Shown: positions 1-12,150 of the stretch, piece by piece
How the letters are laid out: every line of letters begins with the position of its first letter
Position numbering within the stretch: the first letter of the stretch is position 1
NCBI GenBank assembly: GCA_032622095.1
Contig: CP136062.1
Location: 3,844,001 to 3,908,000 of the forward strand
Reading direction: 5' to 3'
Length of the DNA: 64,000 nucleotides
DNA from: Siphonodentalium dalli
Taxonomy: Eukaryota; Mollusca; Scaphopoda; Gadilida; Siphonodentaliidae
Translations under genes and position numbers: made by a program
Notes under the pieces: model-generated
Seen by the model: only the letters and a program-made list of their open reading frames with translations
The model's database searches: none
What the model was told of the DNA's origin: nothing

Positions 1-3000
1 AACTTGAACAGTAATGTTCGGATCTCATGAACTTTTGTATGGATGTTCATCAATATGAGGACATTTACATGTAGTGGCACATTCAAATGTTTTTTGTTTG
101 TTTTTTGTTCCATAGTTATTCATCTTTGTTTATATGAAAATGCTGATTTCTGGGTTCATATGTCTGAGTATAGCCATGATAAGTTATAGATGTGCCCACA
201 TTAGGCGGTATGCCACGAGTGGGTATGCACCGGACGACAGTCCATCTCTTGTTATTTCAATACTATCAAATTATTCCTTATCTATCGGTATTTTAGAATA
301 AGGTCGTTTCGTGTTGGGTTAGTTTTTATATATTTCCACAATACATGTGTGGAATAATACAATATGACAATTTGCTAAATTCGATAGGGCACCCGCGTAA
401 TGCCCCAGATTGTAAAAAGATGTGCTGTGGGCAAAGCGGATCATTCATACCATGACTAACTTCCGGCACACATGCGTAGATTAAGTGAATTTGGATAAAT
501 CTAATAAGATGGTTCGACAAAACTCGTGCCTTGTCGGAGCATATCCATAATTGAAAACTTTGAACGTTAGAAAAAACGCTATTTTAATTATTTGCAATAA
601 ATATGAGGTGTGCTTGAATTTTTTTGGGATTTACAGCTGGGAGTTGCCGTAAAAACCTCGAGATTAACGGGGTCTTTACGTGGTGTTATATGATGCTGAC
701 AAGTTCATTTAATGTCAAAATTACTATTAGCCAATTAGGCTGGTTAAACATCACATGTGGCGGCCCACATCGGTTTCATTTGCGGCCCAACCACATATAC
801 CACCCACGGCCTCGAGCCCATCAGGAATTTTTCTGGTTTCCCGATCGGCCAGTCCGCCTCTGAGCTTGTTATCCCAACTACCCGGTAGGGTCAGTACTCG
901 GTCTACTAAATGAGAATTTTTTAAAATTAACTTGTAGGTTGCCTTCTTACCATGTATACGGTGCTTGAGAAGTTGAGAGAACATTGCTGCATTTGCAGGT
1001 GTTGCTCTTATGCACATGCCCATCTTCAGAACTTCTATTATTTCCCATATTGCGATAAATATGATGCAATACGATACATGTATTATTTGAAATGTACATG
1101 TATATCGGTACACTGGATTTACGATGAATCTTTACTGGCCGACAGTTTAGTAATGTACCGGTAGTACGGTAGATCTGTTATTGATCAATCTGATGAATAT
1201 CCTAATATGTAATTAGCCTCCTGGCACATTAGTTATTTTTATCAAATCTTACTGCTACATGTAATGTGCAAATATTGTATTGTTCCGAATTTAGTCAAGC
1301 GATCAGATGGCATCGTTCAAATAGTTCAGTGATTACATGAAAATATAAAGGCAAAATGCATTTAATATATTTTATTCCAATATACGGCACAGTAACATGT
1401 CAACTTATGTTATTGTGACTGACATTACACAAACCTTTCAAAGATACATGGCAACTGGATTTCAAATTTAATTTATAGAAGTGAATATATATATGCATTG
1501 CTGATTTGTCTTACATACTAGTACATGTACATGTTACACTGACTTATTAACTCTCTTGATAAAATTACTATTTCTGCACAAACATAACAAAATATTTGGT
1601 GTCACGCTTGTACTGTAACAGTCTGTTGATCTCAGTGATCTGTTTTCAAACAAAGACAAAAAAATTTGTTCAATTGTATCCAATGAACCTTATTTGTTCA
1701 AGTTATCAAGGGCGGATCTTGCGCTTAATATTGCAAACATACAACATGTACATGCATATACATGTATATACACAGCAGTTTACTTAATCTGACTCAAGTA
1801 CAGTTATTTCAACTGTGGATGAATGCATATCCATGCAAGGGCGAAAACAACATCCTGTGATGTGTGCGCGCCCCACGTGGACTCTTTTCGCCATGCTGAG
1901 CACAATAATTCTGTTGACATTTTGTTTCTGGGCGTCAAGGTTTAGGCGCCCAAAGTTTTTCTATTAACATAGATATAGCAATTCTAACTGTTGTGTCAAA
2001 TTTGTCAGCACAAATGCATGTTTTGAAGCCATGATTGAATTGAAATATGTAACCAATGCATATGGTCCACCCGGTGGCCCCGGGCCCATTTATTGCACAA
2101 ATTGAACTAGCTGTAAGCATGTACATGTAGCTGCATAATTATATTAGCTGACCAATTACATGTAGTAGTATTTTGAACATGTACATGTACATTTGTACCG
2201 GTAATCCGCAGTGTTGACACTGCCATATATTTTGAGGACATACTAGTATCACTGGTGTGAAGCCACAGGACATTTAATCTGCATGCACGACTCTCCATAT
2301 AGCATACCGGGTACCGTATGGCCATGTTTATAGAGTACACTTGTGTGATGTATCCAGTCCTGGTGCAGCATTGGGTATATTTTTTATCGCATTCCCTACC
2401 AATTACATGTATTTTCATTGTAAATTGTAAATTGCATTGGAAATTGATATGCGAATACATTTAAAATCTAGTCTTGATTGATAGCTGTCTTGTTTCAATA
2501 GACGTCTGATAACAGCTGCGGGCATCTTGATATAAAATTAAGCTGAATAAGCTCCACCCCTCGACCGCGGTTTGTTAGGATGACATTAACTAACATGAAC
2601 ACTGACATGCGTGTTGATAGCACATTTTTCGTAAACAATGGAACTAAATTGAAAATCAAGATTAACTCTACTTGAAAACGAAATGATTCAAGGCTAAATC
2701 ATAAAATTGAACCTCATTGAGTAAAAGCACAAGAAATGGGAGTCTGCGCGCTCCGTATATCAAGATAAATCGACCGAATTGATAGATGCACGATATTGGG
2801 CAATAAACTGATTGATAACACAATCTACATACATACATGTACATGTAATGATAGGCCTATATACATGTATATATATATATATCTGTTGATTCGGTATGGT
2901 ATTTAACTTACAACGTAACAAGTCATATGTATAGCTCTGTTAGTTGTGTTGTATGTACACCGTTGGAAGGTATTTAATATCCTAAATATGTTAATGTTCT

Positions 3001-3440
3001 TGGGGTTGATGTTATTTCACAGTGTCTGTATCGTCCAGATGATCCATTCGATTATTGTCCTCACAGTCTTGAAAAAATGCATATTTCTATTGAGACGTAT
3101 TTGCTCTTATTGCATAAATTATCAAATAAAAACAAATATACATTGGGTCATAAAATTAATTATGAGCATTGAGCAGAGCCTGGTTGAAATGCTACGGTGT
3201 GGCGATTCATACTCGTCTGCGAGCTACTGTCAGTACTGATGCCATATATGCATTGTTCTATTAATGGTTTGTATTTTGATGAGGTAAACTGCTCGTAACC
3301 TCCATTGTAGACAATTTCACACCAGGTTCTATTCATAAACTAATTAAAAATTGGCATAAAGAACTGTATTAAACAAATGTCTGTGCGAATGACTGGATCA
3401 TTGACGACTCGGGCAGACATATACTGGGTAATCCTTTTGA
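1..3440. other. AT-rich intergenic DNA, no gene seen
   Basis: No open frame here has protein-like composition, and no RNA gene or long repeat is recognisable. The stretch is rich in the self-complementary motif TACATGTA and its extensions (for example near 1531, 1745, 2110, 2180, 2837) and has a short (AT)n run near 2868-2882. The region 752-930 (minus) reads open for 120 codons but is low-complexity and resembles a repeat fragment more than a gene. Confidence 0.6.
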
Positions 3441-3612
3441 CAGCGTGTTCTGGGCCACAAACAATAGATATAACAAAACTTCAAAAAATGATATCTGGTC
3501 ACACTGAGCGTTGATGGGTAGGTTCCTCGACTCGAATCAATTATTTGTTAACCCCGAAGTCAAAGAAATAGTAATTTATGACGGTCTGATCAGATTGAGT
3601 ACCTGCCTTTAA
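3440..3612 (+). mobile_element. partial copy of the TTAA-flanked MITE found at 14412-14880
   Basis: Positions 3515-3608 match the right terminal repeat of the 14.4-kb MITE: GGTTCCTCGACTCGAATCAA, a block ending in AAAGAAATAGTAAT, then GATTGAGTACCTGCC, followed directly by TTAA (3609-3612). The subterminal sequence from about 3470 is also related. No matching left terminus is visible, so this is half an element. Seen directly; family assignment by comparison within the window. Confidence 0.55.
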
Positions 3613-4046
3613 TGTTACACATATCTGCTGCACACATAACCACCAACAGCAGCATTGGGTGCGTTTTCAACGCTGAGATAACAGCTTTAAACGCCAGTAA
3701 CCTTACATGTATATTTAGCACCCACTGGTGAGTGTTATTGACAATATATTGTGCATCTTAAAGGCATACATGTAATCTGGTTTTATTGTTTAATAGCATT
3801 ACTATTGGCAGTTAATGATGTGATTGTGTTTAGTAGATTTTTTGGAATTTTGTTGGTTGCATGGGAAGACAACTTTGGTTTTCAAATTTTTAAAAACTTG
3901 AAAGCTCTGTATCAGTCTATGAGAACAAAATAATTGTTCATAACACTTTTAGAACTGTAGGTCTAGTTTGTTTTATTTATATATTAATGGAAAGCTTTTT
4001 CGACATTGATTTCAATTGATTACAAATGTAAATAGAAATATTAAAG

Positions 4047-4545
4047 GGGCACACCAGGTTTGATATATTTTTCTTGTACTCTACATGAGATAAAAAGTTT
4101 ATGTGTACCGGTACCTACATGTATACCATAGTATGGTACACTTAGTGTCAATGCTTGGCCACTCGTCGTTCGTCCTTCCATCTGTACCGGGTACGTCTGT
4201 CCCTCCGTAGACACTTTAGGCATAATGCGATAAATCTTAACATTTTCTATTTGATCGAAACCAAATTTTGTACAGTATATACCGGTATATAGGTTTCACA
4301 AACCAAAATACAGTTCGAGTTCGAATATGGGTTTGATCCAAGATTTTATTTACAAAGTTATGGCCCTTTTTACTTAGAATTCACGCATGCTGCAAAAACT
4401 CACACATTTTTTTTATCTGATTGACAACAAATTTGATATGTGAGATTGTCAGCCCAAAATACAGATCAAGTTCGAATATGGGTTTGATCCGATTTATTTT
4501 AAAGGAGTTATGACCCCTTTTTTTTAATTCCAAATTTTAATTTTA
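4047..4545. repeat. dispersed repeat, copy 1 (palindrome ACCATAGTATGGT plus ~170-bp subrepeats)
   Basis: Contains the palindrome ACCATAGTATGGT at 4125-4137, a stretch rich in CCGTCTGTCC-like sequence, then two degenerate subrepeats with the order CCAAATTTTGTA, CAAAATACAG, TCGAATATGGGTTTGATCC, GTTATGGCCC. The same order is found at 31925-32510. The left end reads TTAAAGGGGCACAC, and the right end of the other copy reads its reverse complement with mismatches, suggesting terminal inverted repeats. Probably a non-autonomous DNA element; the class is not known. Confidence 0.6.
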
Positions 4546-4549
4546 AAAA

Positions 4550-5350
4550 AAATGTTTATCTTGAATTTCCTCGCTCAATTTAACAGGCAAAAAATATTAA
4601 AAAACTTTTATAATAATAACACAATTATTTAATTAAAAAAAAATGTCATTGACACTAATTTGTTTTAATTGTATATCATTAATTAGGTGTGATGTCCTGT
4701 TTTGAAAATAGGCAGATGTTATTTCAATAGTTGCATGTAATGCCGTTGTATGAAGGTAAAGATAAACAACCTGCTGGCTGGATAATTATTTATCCCATCT
4801 GTCAAATTGATTAATGGCTAAACCATTGTATCTCACAGTGAGAGGTCCTTGTGTGAATAGGGACAGTTATGAGATTTAAAACGACTCACCCACCCCAAAT
4901 ACTTTAACCCCTTATTAAGACAAATTATATAATATGAGCTTTTGATTTTATGTTTAAGTACTGATATATGTATTACTGTGATCATATCTTTGACCAAGTA
5001 TCAGTTATAGCTAATCGCTATCGCCAAGGTATGGGTTAAACATCTGTCGACCGTGATCGGCCTCTCGTTTTATATTTGGTTCAAATAGGGGCAGAAATAT
5101 GAGATTTACCCATATGTACCGTATGTGAACTGCTAACCTTGTGGGTTGATTTATGAGCTGGGTTTAGAACCACATAATTGGTGGGAGGGTTTCTGGGATT
5201 GACCCCCCTAACTTCGGTATTCAGTGTAAAATATGTTGTAACGAGACCAACAAATGGCCACATTTAGAATATTTCTAACTTTATGAATTGAAGTACCAGT
5301 TGTAAAATTATTCAATCATGTGAGATTGAAGCACATGGACATCCATGTTG
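4550..5350. other. intergenic, one short dispersed fragment
   Basis: No gene seen. Positions about 5018-5070 (GCTATCGCCAAGGTATGGGT, then CGTGATCGGCCTCTCG) match positions about 33288-33340, so this is a small fragment of a dispersed repeat. The rest is unremarkable AT-rich DNA. Confidence 0.45.
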
Positions 5351-5357
5351 GTCGGTT

Positions 5358-5400
5358 GATAGAGGTTTATCGTCGTTTCAGCTGCTATGCCATATCACAA
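5358..5400 (-). repeat. SINE tail fragment
   Basis: On the minus strand this reads TTGTGATATGGCATAGCAGC, then TGAAACGACGATAAACC. It is the same 3' tail seen at 13220-13272 (plus) and 21211-21245 (minus). No tRNA-like head is attached. A truncated SINE copy is the simplest reading. Confidence 0.5.
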
Positions 5401-6480
5401 CATCAGTTTTACTGGTTGAATGACCACACTAACTGTTAATTGCCCCAACCCACCAAACGGGCACCCATGTTAGTCAGCTTTGGTTCGTTAATTAAGCTAG
5501 CTTATGTTCATATTAATACTAGAATGAAGTTTTGGGAAACTCAAGATTCTTTCCAAACTATTTGAGTTTTTTAAGAGTGCAATGGATGTCTTTGGGTGAG
5601 AACCCATTTGTACACTGTATAGTGATTCTTGAATCTGTAGTCACTAAGGAATTAACTCCATGAAGCTGATGCAGATTTCTTTCTCCTGTGCAACAAATCT
5701 TATCATGGCATAGAACAATCTTATATACATGTATGTTTGGAAAGCGCCACACGTTACATGTGAAGGTGTATGTTTAACAGAAAGTGTACTGGTAACCAAA
5801 GAAGACCTGAAGACTCCACCATGATGTAATTGCCTTCTGATTAATAAAATATTGGTGCCAACTATGTGAACATAATATTTTAACTAAATCCAAATTCACC
5901 AACAACCATAATATCACAGTGGGTTATTTTATTATTAGAATGACATGCCGGTGGTGTCATTTTAAAAAGAAAGTGTACTGGTAATTTCTTGCTATGTTTG
6001 TCATGTTCCAGTATACAGAGTGTGTTGAGAAGTTTGTCCATATGCTCGCTACATACATTTGTATAACATTGTTTTGTCCTGTAAAACTACTGGTGGTGTA
6101 TGGTGTCTGTTAAGTTTAAGCATATATGGAACTTATCCCAAGACAAATAATATCACAAAAATTATTAAAAATTCCAGTTTTGTGGTTAAGTATATGTGTT
6201 TTTAAATACAAACTTTGCGATTTCATTGATTTTTAAGGCACAGTGTTAGCCAACACACATCTTATACAAATGTCGACATGATGGGGATTTATTAGCCATA
6301 AATATAAATTATAATATAAAATATATTGGTTACATGAATTTTCCAACCTAAGTGGGGTGTCAGGTTTGAGGCTTTGGAGATGGTGTTCTATCATATCACA
6401 AATACAACCGCTCATGTATGTTACTGCTGGAAAAGTTGACACTCCTGTAATAACAGAAGGACATTTGATAGGCCAAGCAG
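5401..6480. other. intergenic, no gene seen
   Basis: AT-rich sequence with stop codons in all frames. The motif AAAGTGTACTGGTAA occurs twice (near 5780 and 5970), a hint of a decayed duplication. Nothing else supported. Confidence 0.4.
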
Positions 6481-6489
6481 GGACATGGC

Positions 6490-6514
6490 GATGGGGGGGG
6501 GGGGGGTGGGGGGA
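6490..6514 (+). repeat. poly-G tract
   Basis: A run of 14 G, one T, then six G. It is a purine-rich homopolymer able to form G-quadruplex structure in principle; length is probably polymorphic or sequencing-sensitive. Confidence 0.8.
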
Positions 6515-6940
6515 TGTCCCCAACTCAGGTCAAATTTTTCAATAGTTGGATATTGCATGTCTGACGGAACAGTAGGTTGCAATTGTTCTTGTAGTTTTAT
6601 TTTCCAACAATTTATGAATGGGAAATTATTTTTAGAACAACATTTGTATATTTCCTACTTTTGATCAATTGGTTTTAATGAAATTGCTATCAGTTGGAAA
6701 TTTATTGTCATGAATCTCCACTTTGGCTACGTGCTGTGTGTGTAGAAAAGAGTAGAGATTCGTGACATGATCTAGGTCCCTCCCCTGTGGCCAGTCAAAA
6801 ACTGCTTATTAATTTAAGAAAATAATATTTTCCGACTTTAGACATCAGTTGGACATTTTCTAACCGTCGGGGGTGTCAGTTGGAAATTTCTCTTGCAAAG
6901 ATTGAGGCCAGTCTAAATGATAGATATTCTAGCCATGTCC

Positions 6941-7758
6941 CCGATGCAAAATATTTCAATCACGCCATTACAATCGTGCGATAAACTGACAACCGGAATA
7001 CAAACATGCATTATTATTGTTATGTATATTATCTCATACCAAGCATGCGCCCATATGCTTGTGACATACACAACGACAATAGTCTTAATTTGTTACTGGT
7101 ACTTGCATGTAGTTCAATCATGGCAAGTTCTTAATTTCACAATAAGTTTATTGTTAACCTCAAGTTAGGAGAGTATATATACACATGACAAATATATACA
7201 TGTTATATAAATATGCATGCAAATTTTATACTAATCACAATATTAATTATACAGTGTTTATGCTATCTCACACGCATGCGGCCAGGTTCTGACATTTTCA
7301 AGTTTTAAGTGTTAGTGAGGTCGGTGATAATCTAGAGGATTTAGAAATGGGAAGGCATACACAGAGGTGCCCGAATATCAGTTGCCCTTTTAAAAACTGA
7401 TTAGCAATATCACATGCGTGTGATCGAGCGAAATAAAATTTCCAAATAAACTATTTACTGGACATCAAAGTTGAGTATAACAAATTGAGAATGTGTGTCT
7501 TCATATTACATTCTCGAGTGAATTTAGACAAAGGTTTCAGACATCGAATTCACCAATATAATATGTATCAAAAGTGAGTGATTCTCATTTTGATGTGGAA
7601 AGTTAATTGAAATGAGCAAGTAAATTAAATTAATATTTATTTCTTGTACATGTATATACATGTATCAATTTTGAGCCTCTTCAGAGTGGATAACGTTATA
7701 CAAATGTATACTAAAAATTTTCTGACCAACATGTACCACTAACTAAATTCCTGAACCA
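6941..7758 (+). repeat. long dispersed repeat, filled copy, left part
   Basis: Nearly the same sequence recurs at 11414-11974 in the same orientation (for example CACGCCATTACAATCGTGCG, then CTGACAACCGGAATACAAAC, and later GGTCGGTGATAATCTAGAGG). About 240 bp (7479-7717) are present here and absent from the other copy. The repeat is interrupted at 7758 by the fold-back element and resumes at 10327. No protein-coding capacity recognised. It is the target of the fold-back insertion, so it is older than that event. Confidence 0.8.
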
Positions 7759-7769
7759 AGTGTTACCCA

Positions 7770-7925
7770 TGCAGCTTTTGAAGTAGTTCTCCACTTTTGA
7801 AGTAAAAAACGCCAGCTTTTGAAGTACCTCACCACTTTTGTAATAAAATCGCCAGATTTTGTAGTAAAGTGAGGTCTCCGCTTTTGAAGTAAAACACGCC
7901 AGCTTTTGTAGTAAAACAAACTTGG
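7770..7925 (-). repeat. tandem short repeats of the left arm (CTTCAAAAG units)
   Basis: Read on the minus strand, repeated units of the form TACTTCAAAAGCTGGCG and TACTTCAAAAGTGGAG alternate, at 20- to 45-bp intervals. The right arm (10150-10326) carries the same series in the opposite orientation. Translation gives recurring FKSW/LLQK peptides, but this is a by-product of the repeat and not evidence of a gene. Confidence 0.75.
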
Positions 7926-7929
7926 TCTC

Positions 7930-8500
7930 CACACCTGTAATCGACCATACAAGTGTGACGTGGTTTGAATAGCTTTCAGTCATACCAACACGAGAAATCA
8001 CAGTCAATCGCCCATACACGTGTGACGTGTACCAAAAGGCACTTATCGAGTCCGTTTGCGTGACAAAAGAATACACACCGGTAATCGACCATACGAGTGT
8101 GATGTGGTTTGAATAGCCTCCAGTCATACCAACACAAGATAAATCAGGTCAATCGCCTATACACATGTGACGTGTACCAAAAGGCACTTAGTGAGTCCGG
8201 TTCCGTGACAAAACAATCCACACCGGTAATCGACCATATGCATGTGATGTGGTTTGAATAGCCTTCAGTCATAACAACACAAGATAATTTACAGCTCATC
8301 GCCCATACAACTGTGACGTGTTCCAAAAGGCATTAGTGGGTCCGTTTCCCTGCCTAAGCTTATTAACACGCATAGGTGACCAATCATACGAGTATATAAG
8401 ATTGTTCCCAGTCAGCCTGACAACCCACATCATTGAATGCCCTTACAAGTGCGACCTTTGTCAGAAGAAATTTGATGTGACATTGAGTGAGACAAGACGT
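7930..8500 (+). pseudogene. decayed C2H2 zinc-finger array, left arm
   Basis: The plus strand repeatedly reads CCATACAAGTGTGACGTG or close variants (7946, 8012, 8089, 8158, 8302, 8441), which translates as Pro-Tyr-Lys-Cys-Asp-Val, the start of a classical C2H2 finger after its linker. Between these lie CCAAAAGGCACTTAGTGAG (QKALSE) and ACACCGGTAATCGACC, a decayed TGDRP linker. The last unit keeps YKCDLCQKKF. Finger starts are about 66-83 bp apart instead of 84, and pairs of fingers repeat at about 145 bp, so an already shortened two-finger unit was amplified. Frameshifts and stops prevent any long frame. Known: C2H2 fingers bind DNA; here no function is expected. Confidence 0.7.
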
Positions 8501-8533
8501 TTTGTCAGTCCAGTAACATGTCAACATATATAG

Positions 8534-9654
8534 TTCATCGAAATTAGGTGATGTAGTAGTTCCAACGGAACATAGTTGGTATATTTGGCCTCACTTTTAA
8601 TTGCATATTCATACCCTCGAAATTAGGTGATCCGCCGACGCTTTAGGGACAGCAGAAAATGTTTGGTTTATTAGCTTCGTCTCTGGAAGGCGACATTAAC
8701 AACAAATTTCGATCATTGAAATTATGTCACATAACCGAAGTATTAGAACTACGTCAAACGTGGCCAGCTATAAAACACGGGGCCCAGTAATGTGTTGTGT
8801 GGAAACCGTTGGGTTCACATATCCTCTGATGATTGAGTATATAAAATAACGGAGTCGATGGCATTATGTCGCTATACAGGGAAAATTAAAATTTCAAATC
8901 TCAATGTTCTTGATGCCAAAGGATCAGTCTCCTTTAAAAATTTATTCAACACAATATACGAATACAAATCATTTTATTGTCAATTTTCAGTCACAGCAAT
9001 ACATAATGAAACGCATAACAAAATTAAGAATGAATGGAACGATGTTGTTGATGTAGTTAAATAATAATTAGTCAACTTTATCCTTAGACGCTATATTTCT
9101 TGAATAGTTATGTATAATATTGTTTAGCTTGATCCCTTATCGCCTCTCATCCACATCAACAATTCTGCTGTCTAAATCTTTTTTATTTATTATGGTCAAT
9201 AAATTAAATCAATATTCTATCATGAAGACAATATATTATGGTTTACATATTTACTATTGCTATGTTGCATCTATCAATTGGGGTCAGACTAAGTGGTGTA
9301 CAGGGAAGGTTGAGGTGTCTCGTGGACTGATAACTTAACATAAAAACAATGCTGAATTATTTTGAGATATCTCAGAACACAACAAAACCCACATATCAAA
9401 ACACAATATATGTAGGTACATATTCTAGTTGGTAGTCTATATTGTTAATGGTCACTGATCCGAAATAGTGCATGCACTTATATTTCAGCAATTAGTTTTA
9501 ATCTTGAAGTGTGTAGTTTATAAAGAAAGTCTTATAATTTTAGTAATATACCAGATCTCTAAATCTACCAGCCATGCAAAATCGTACACTGATTCACGTT
9601 TACTGAAGCCAAAATATAATAAATCAAGTTCACAGTTCACCCAGAAACGTTCCT
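8534..9654. other. central loop of the fold-back element, no gene seen
   Basis: The motif TCGAAATTAGGTGA occurs twice (near 8538 and 8618). Short open frames (68 to 84 codons) have no recognisable domain. No transposase motif was found. Confidence 0.45.
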
Positions 9655-10060
9655 CAAGCCTTTTGGTACACGTCACACGTGTATGGACGATTGGCTGTGT
9701 GATTTGTCTTGTGATAGTTTAACTGAAAGCTATTCAAACCACGTCACACTCGTATGGTCGATTGCCAGTGTAGATTCTTTTGTCACGGAACGGACTCATT
9801 AAGTACCTTTTGGTACACGTCACACGTGTATGGACGATTGACTGTGTGATAGTTTAACTGAAAGCTATTCAAACCACGTCACACTCGTATGGTCGATTAC
9901 CAGTGTGTATTCTTTTGCCACGCAACCGGACTCACTAAGTGCCTTTTGGTACACGTCACACGTGTATGGGCGATTGACTGTGTGATTTCTCTTGTGTTGG
10001 TATGACTGAAAGCTATTCAAACCACATCACACTCGTATGGGCGATAGCCACAATGGATTA
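9655..10060 (-). pseudogene. decayed C2H2 zinc-finger array, right arm
   Basis: This is the inverted counterpart of 7930-8500: read on the minus strand it gives the same series of CCATACGAGTGTGACGTG and CCATACACGTGTGACGTG starts, with CCAAAAGGCACTTAGTGAG between. The two-finger unit repeats about every 135-148 bp. The arrays are not perfectly collinear between arms, so they have diverged or exchanged units since the inversion formed. Confidence 0.7.
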
Positions 10061-10149
10061 TCGGGTTGACTTTGTCATGAAAATCGTTTAGCGCCCATCA
10101 AAATGTATTGAGTCAGTTTACTGCAAAAGCTGTAATTATGTTATTGCAA

Positions 10150-10326
10150 AAGTGGAGACCTACAAAAGCTGGCGTGTTTTACTTCAAAAGCGGAGACCTC
10201 ACTTTACTACAAAAGCTGGCGATTTTATTACAAAAGTGGTGAGGTACTTCAAAAGCTGGCGTGTTTTACTTCAAAAGTGGAGACCTACTTCCAAAAGTGG
10301 TCAGTTACTTCAAAAGCTGGCGTAAC
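10150..10326 (+). repeat. tandem short repeats of the right arm
   Basis: ACTTCAAAAGCTGGCG and ACTTCAAAAGTGGAGACC units alternate; the array is the reverse complement of 7770-7925 and ends at the right terminus of the fold-back element. Confidence 0.75.
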
Positions 10327-10500
10327 AACCATGACAACAAAAAGCAATTATTAATAGGTTCAATTAGATTATCAAAGAAAGAATATACGCCACTGAAGGA
10401 TTCCAGTCAATCCCCCTTGCAGGTAGATGTTATATGTTATGCACATCAATTTGAAACCATGCGATATTTTAAAGGAGACAAGTTTTGTAATACAGCCTTA
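10327..10500 (+). repeat. long dispersed repeat, filled copy, right part
   Basis: Continues the repeat interrupted at 7758. It matches 11975-12148 almost base for base (GCAATTATTAATAGGTTCAA, CACTGAAGGATTCCAGTCAA, TTTTAAAGGAGACAAGTTTT). Confidence 0.8.
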
Positions 10501-11115
10501 CGGTTTTGACATACAAATATTGTTAGTAAAATGCTTAAAGGGGTAATGTACCCAAGATGTTGTTGTTGGTTTCTATAATCCCCGAGTCGGAGAATAAGGT
10601 AACAACTTTTCCATTCTTTGAAAGTCTGTTGAGTACGAAGTAGTGTTACGGATGGCAAATTTACCGGAATGCAAAAATACAAATTGTCGTTGTCGAGTAA
10701 TTTTTGTACAGTTTTCAACCAAATGAATCAAATACAAATTATATTATATGCATAGTAGTCCCATATACTCATTTAAGTTATTGTATCGTCACTAGTCAAT
10801 GAGTGGCTTGAGTTTTCTCCCCGTATAAGCATAATGTTTCAAACGATCTTGTGTGTGCAATGGGTTTACTAATCCAGTATCCCTCAATTATAATTTGATT
10901 ATGTTTTGTACACGGAAATTCGTATTTTAATTTACGCCATTTTATGGCTCCAACCATAAATTCAATTTATATTAAATTATTAACTTTTAAATTATTAAAT
11001 TTTAAGATAGCCTATTAACCTGAGCGTTTACATAATACATCTTCGACTCAAATTAATTATGTTTCTAAGTAATAGTATCGATAATAGATCGTTTTTGTTA
11101 TCACTGGAAATTTAA
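10501..11115. other. intergenic, no gene seen
   Basis: AT-rich sequence. No open frame with protein-like content; no long repeat recognised other than the short TTAAAGGGG start near 10535. Confidence 0.4.
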
Positions 11116-11160
11116 TTGAAAATGGCGTACAATACCCCTTTAAATTTTCCATTTTGTGTT

Positions 11161-11400
11161 GTTAAATCTATGTATCATGGTTCGGATATATCGATATTCC
11201 GGACGATTCATCCATATAGTTTAACGACCTTGATCAACGCATCTTGCATATTGATCGGACAGTCCTTTATTGATGCAGTAGCGCAGTGTAAAATGATAAT
11301 TGCCGGAACGAATTGTAAAAATAGTTTTAAAAAATACAGCCTTACGGTTGTGACATAGCCAGTAATGGGGTACCGTTACAGTATTCTCGACGCTACCTGG
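11161..11400 (+). repeat. direct repeat, copy 1 (second at 12727-12966)
   Basis: Shares about 240 bp with 12727-12966, including TTTAACGACCTTGATCAACG, GATCGGACAGTCCTTTATTG and GGGTACCGTTACAGTATTCT. The two copies differ at scattered bases, so this is an old duplication. The sequence continues into the long dispersed repeat at 11414. Confidence 0.75.
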
Positions 11401-11413
11401 TATGACCGAGACC

Positions 11414-12150
11414 CCGATCAAAAATCTTTCAATCACGCCATTACAATCGTGCGATAAAACTGACAACCGGAATACAAACATGCATTATTATTGTTATGTA
11501 TATTATCTCGTACCAAGCGTGCGCCCATATGCTTGTGACATACACAACGACAATAGTCTTAATTTGTTACTGGCACTTAGTTAAATCGTGGCAAGTTCTT
11601 AATTTCACAATAAGTTTATTGTTAACCTCAATTTAGGAGAGCATATATACAGATGACAAATATATACATGTTATATAAATATGTATGCAAATGTTATACT
11701 AATAACACTATTAATCATACAGTGTTTAGGTCATGTCACACGCATGCGGCTAGGTTCTGGCATGTTTACGTGTTAGTGAGGTCGGTGATAATCTAGAGGA
11801 TTTAGAAATGGGAAGGCATACACAGAGGTGTCCGAATATCAGTTGCCATTTTAAAACCTGCTTAGCAATATCACATGCGTGTGATCGAGCGAAATAAAAT
11901 TTCCAAATAAACTATTTCCTGGACATCAAAGTTCAGTATTTCTGACCTACACGTACCACTATCTAAAATTCCTGAACATGACAACAAAAAGCAATTATTA
12001 ATAGGTTCAATTAGATTATCAAAGAAAAAACATACGCCACTGAAGGATTCCAGTCAATCCCCCTTCCAGGTAGATGTTATATGTTATGCACAGCAATATG
12101 AAAGCATGCGATATTTTAAAGGAGACAAGTTTTGTAACACAGCCTTACTA
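11414..12150 (+). repeat. long dispersed repeat, empty-site copy
   Basis: Same sequence as 6941-7758 plus 10327-10500 but without the 2.57-kb fold-back element: around 11970 it reads CCTAACAT-free CCTGAACATGACAAC. It also lacks the 240 bp present at 7479-7717. This makes it an unoccupied reference for the insertion. Confidence 0.8.

Larger units (their letters stand above)
7759..10326. mobile_element. 2.57-kb fold-back element carrying decayed zinc-finger arrays
   Basis: The ends are inverted repeats of about 150 bp or more: the left end begins GTGTTACCCATGCAGC and the right end, reverse-complemented, begins GTTACGCCAGC. Both continue with the same 20- to 40-bp motifs (CAGCTTTTGAAGTA, CCACTTTTG). 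Inside these lie oppositely oriented zinc-finger-derived blocks, then a central loop of about 1.1 kb. The sequence AACCA flanks both sides (7754-7758 and 10327-10331), a candidate 5-bp target-site duplication. The copy at 11414-12150 runs straight through this point (CCTGAACATGACAAC), giving an empty site. No transposase is visible, so it is non-autonomous. Confidence 0.75.

Noticed and set aside
751-1113. 120-codon minus-strand frame
   Set aside because: No domain, and the open part (ADRETRK... region) looks like a fragment of a dispersed repeat; no splice or start support.
7711-8127. 138-codon minus-strand frame
   Set aside because: It is the antisense of decayed zinc-finger repeats and of the CTTCAAAAG tandem units; its repetitive peptides follow from the DNA repeat.
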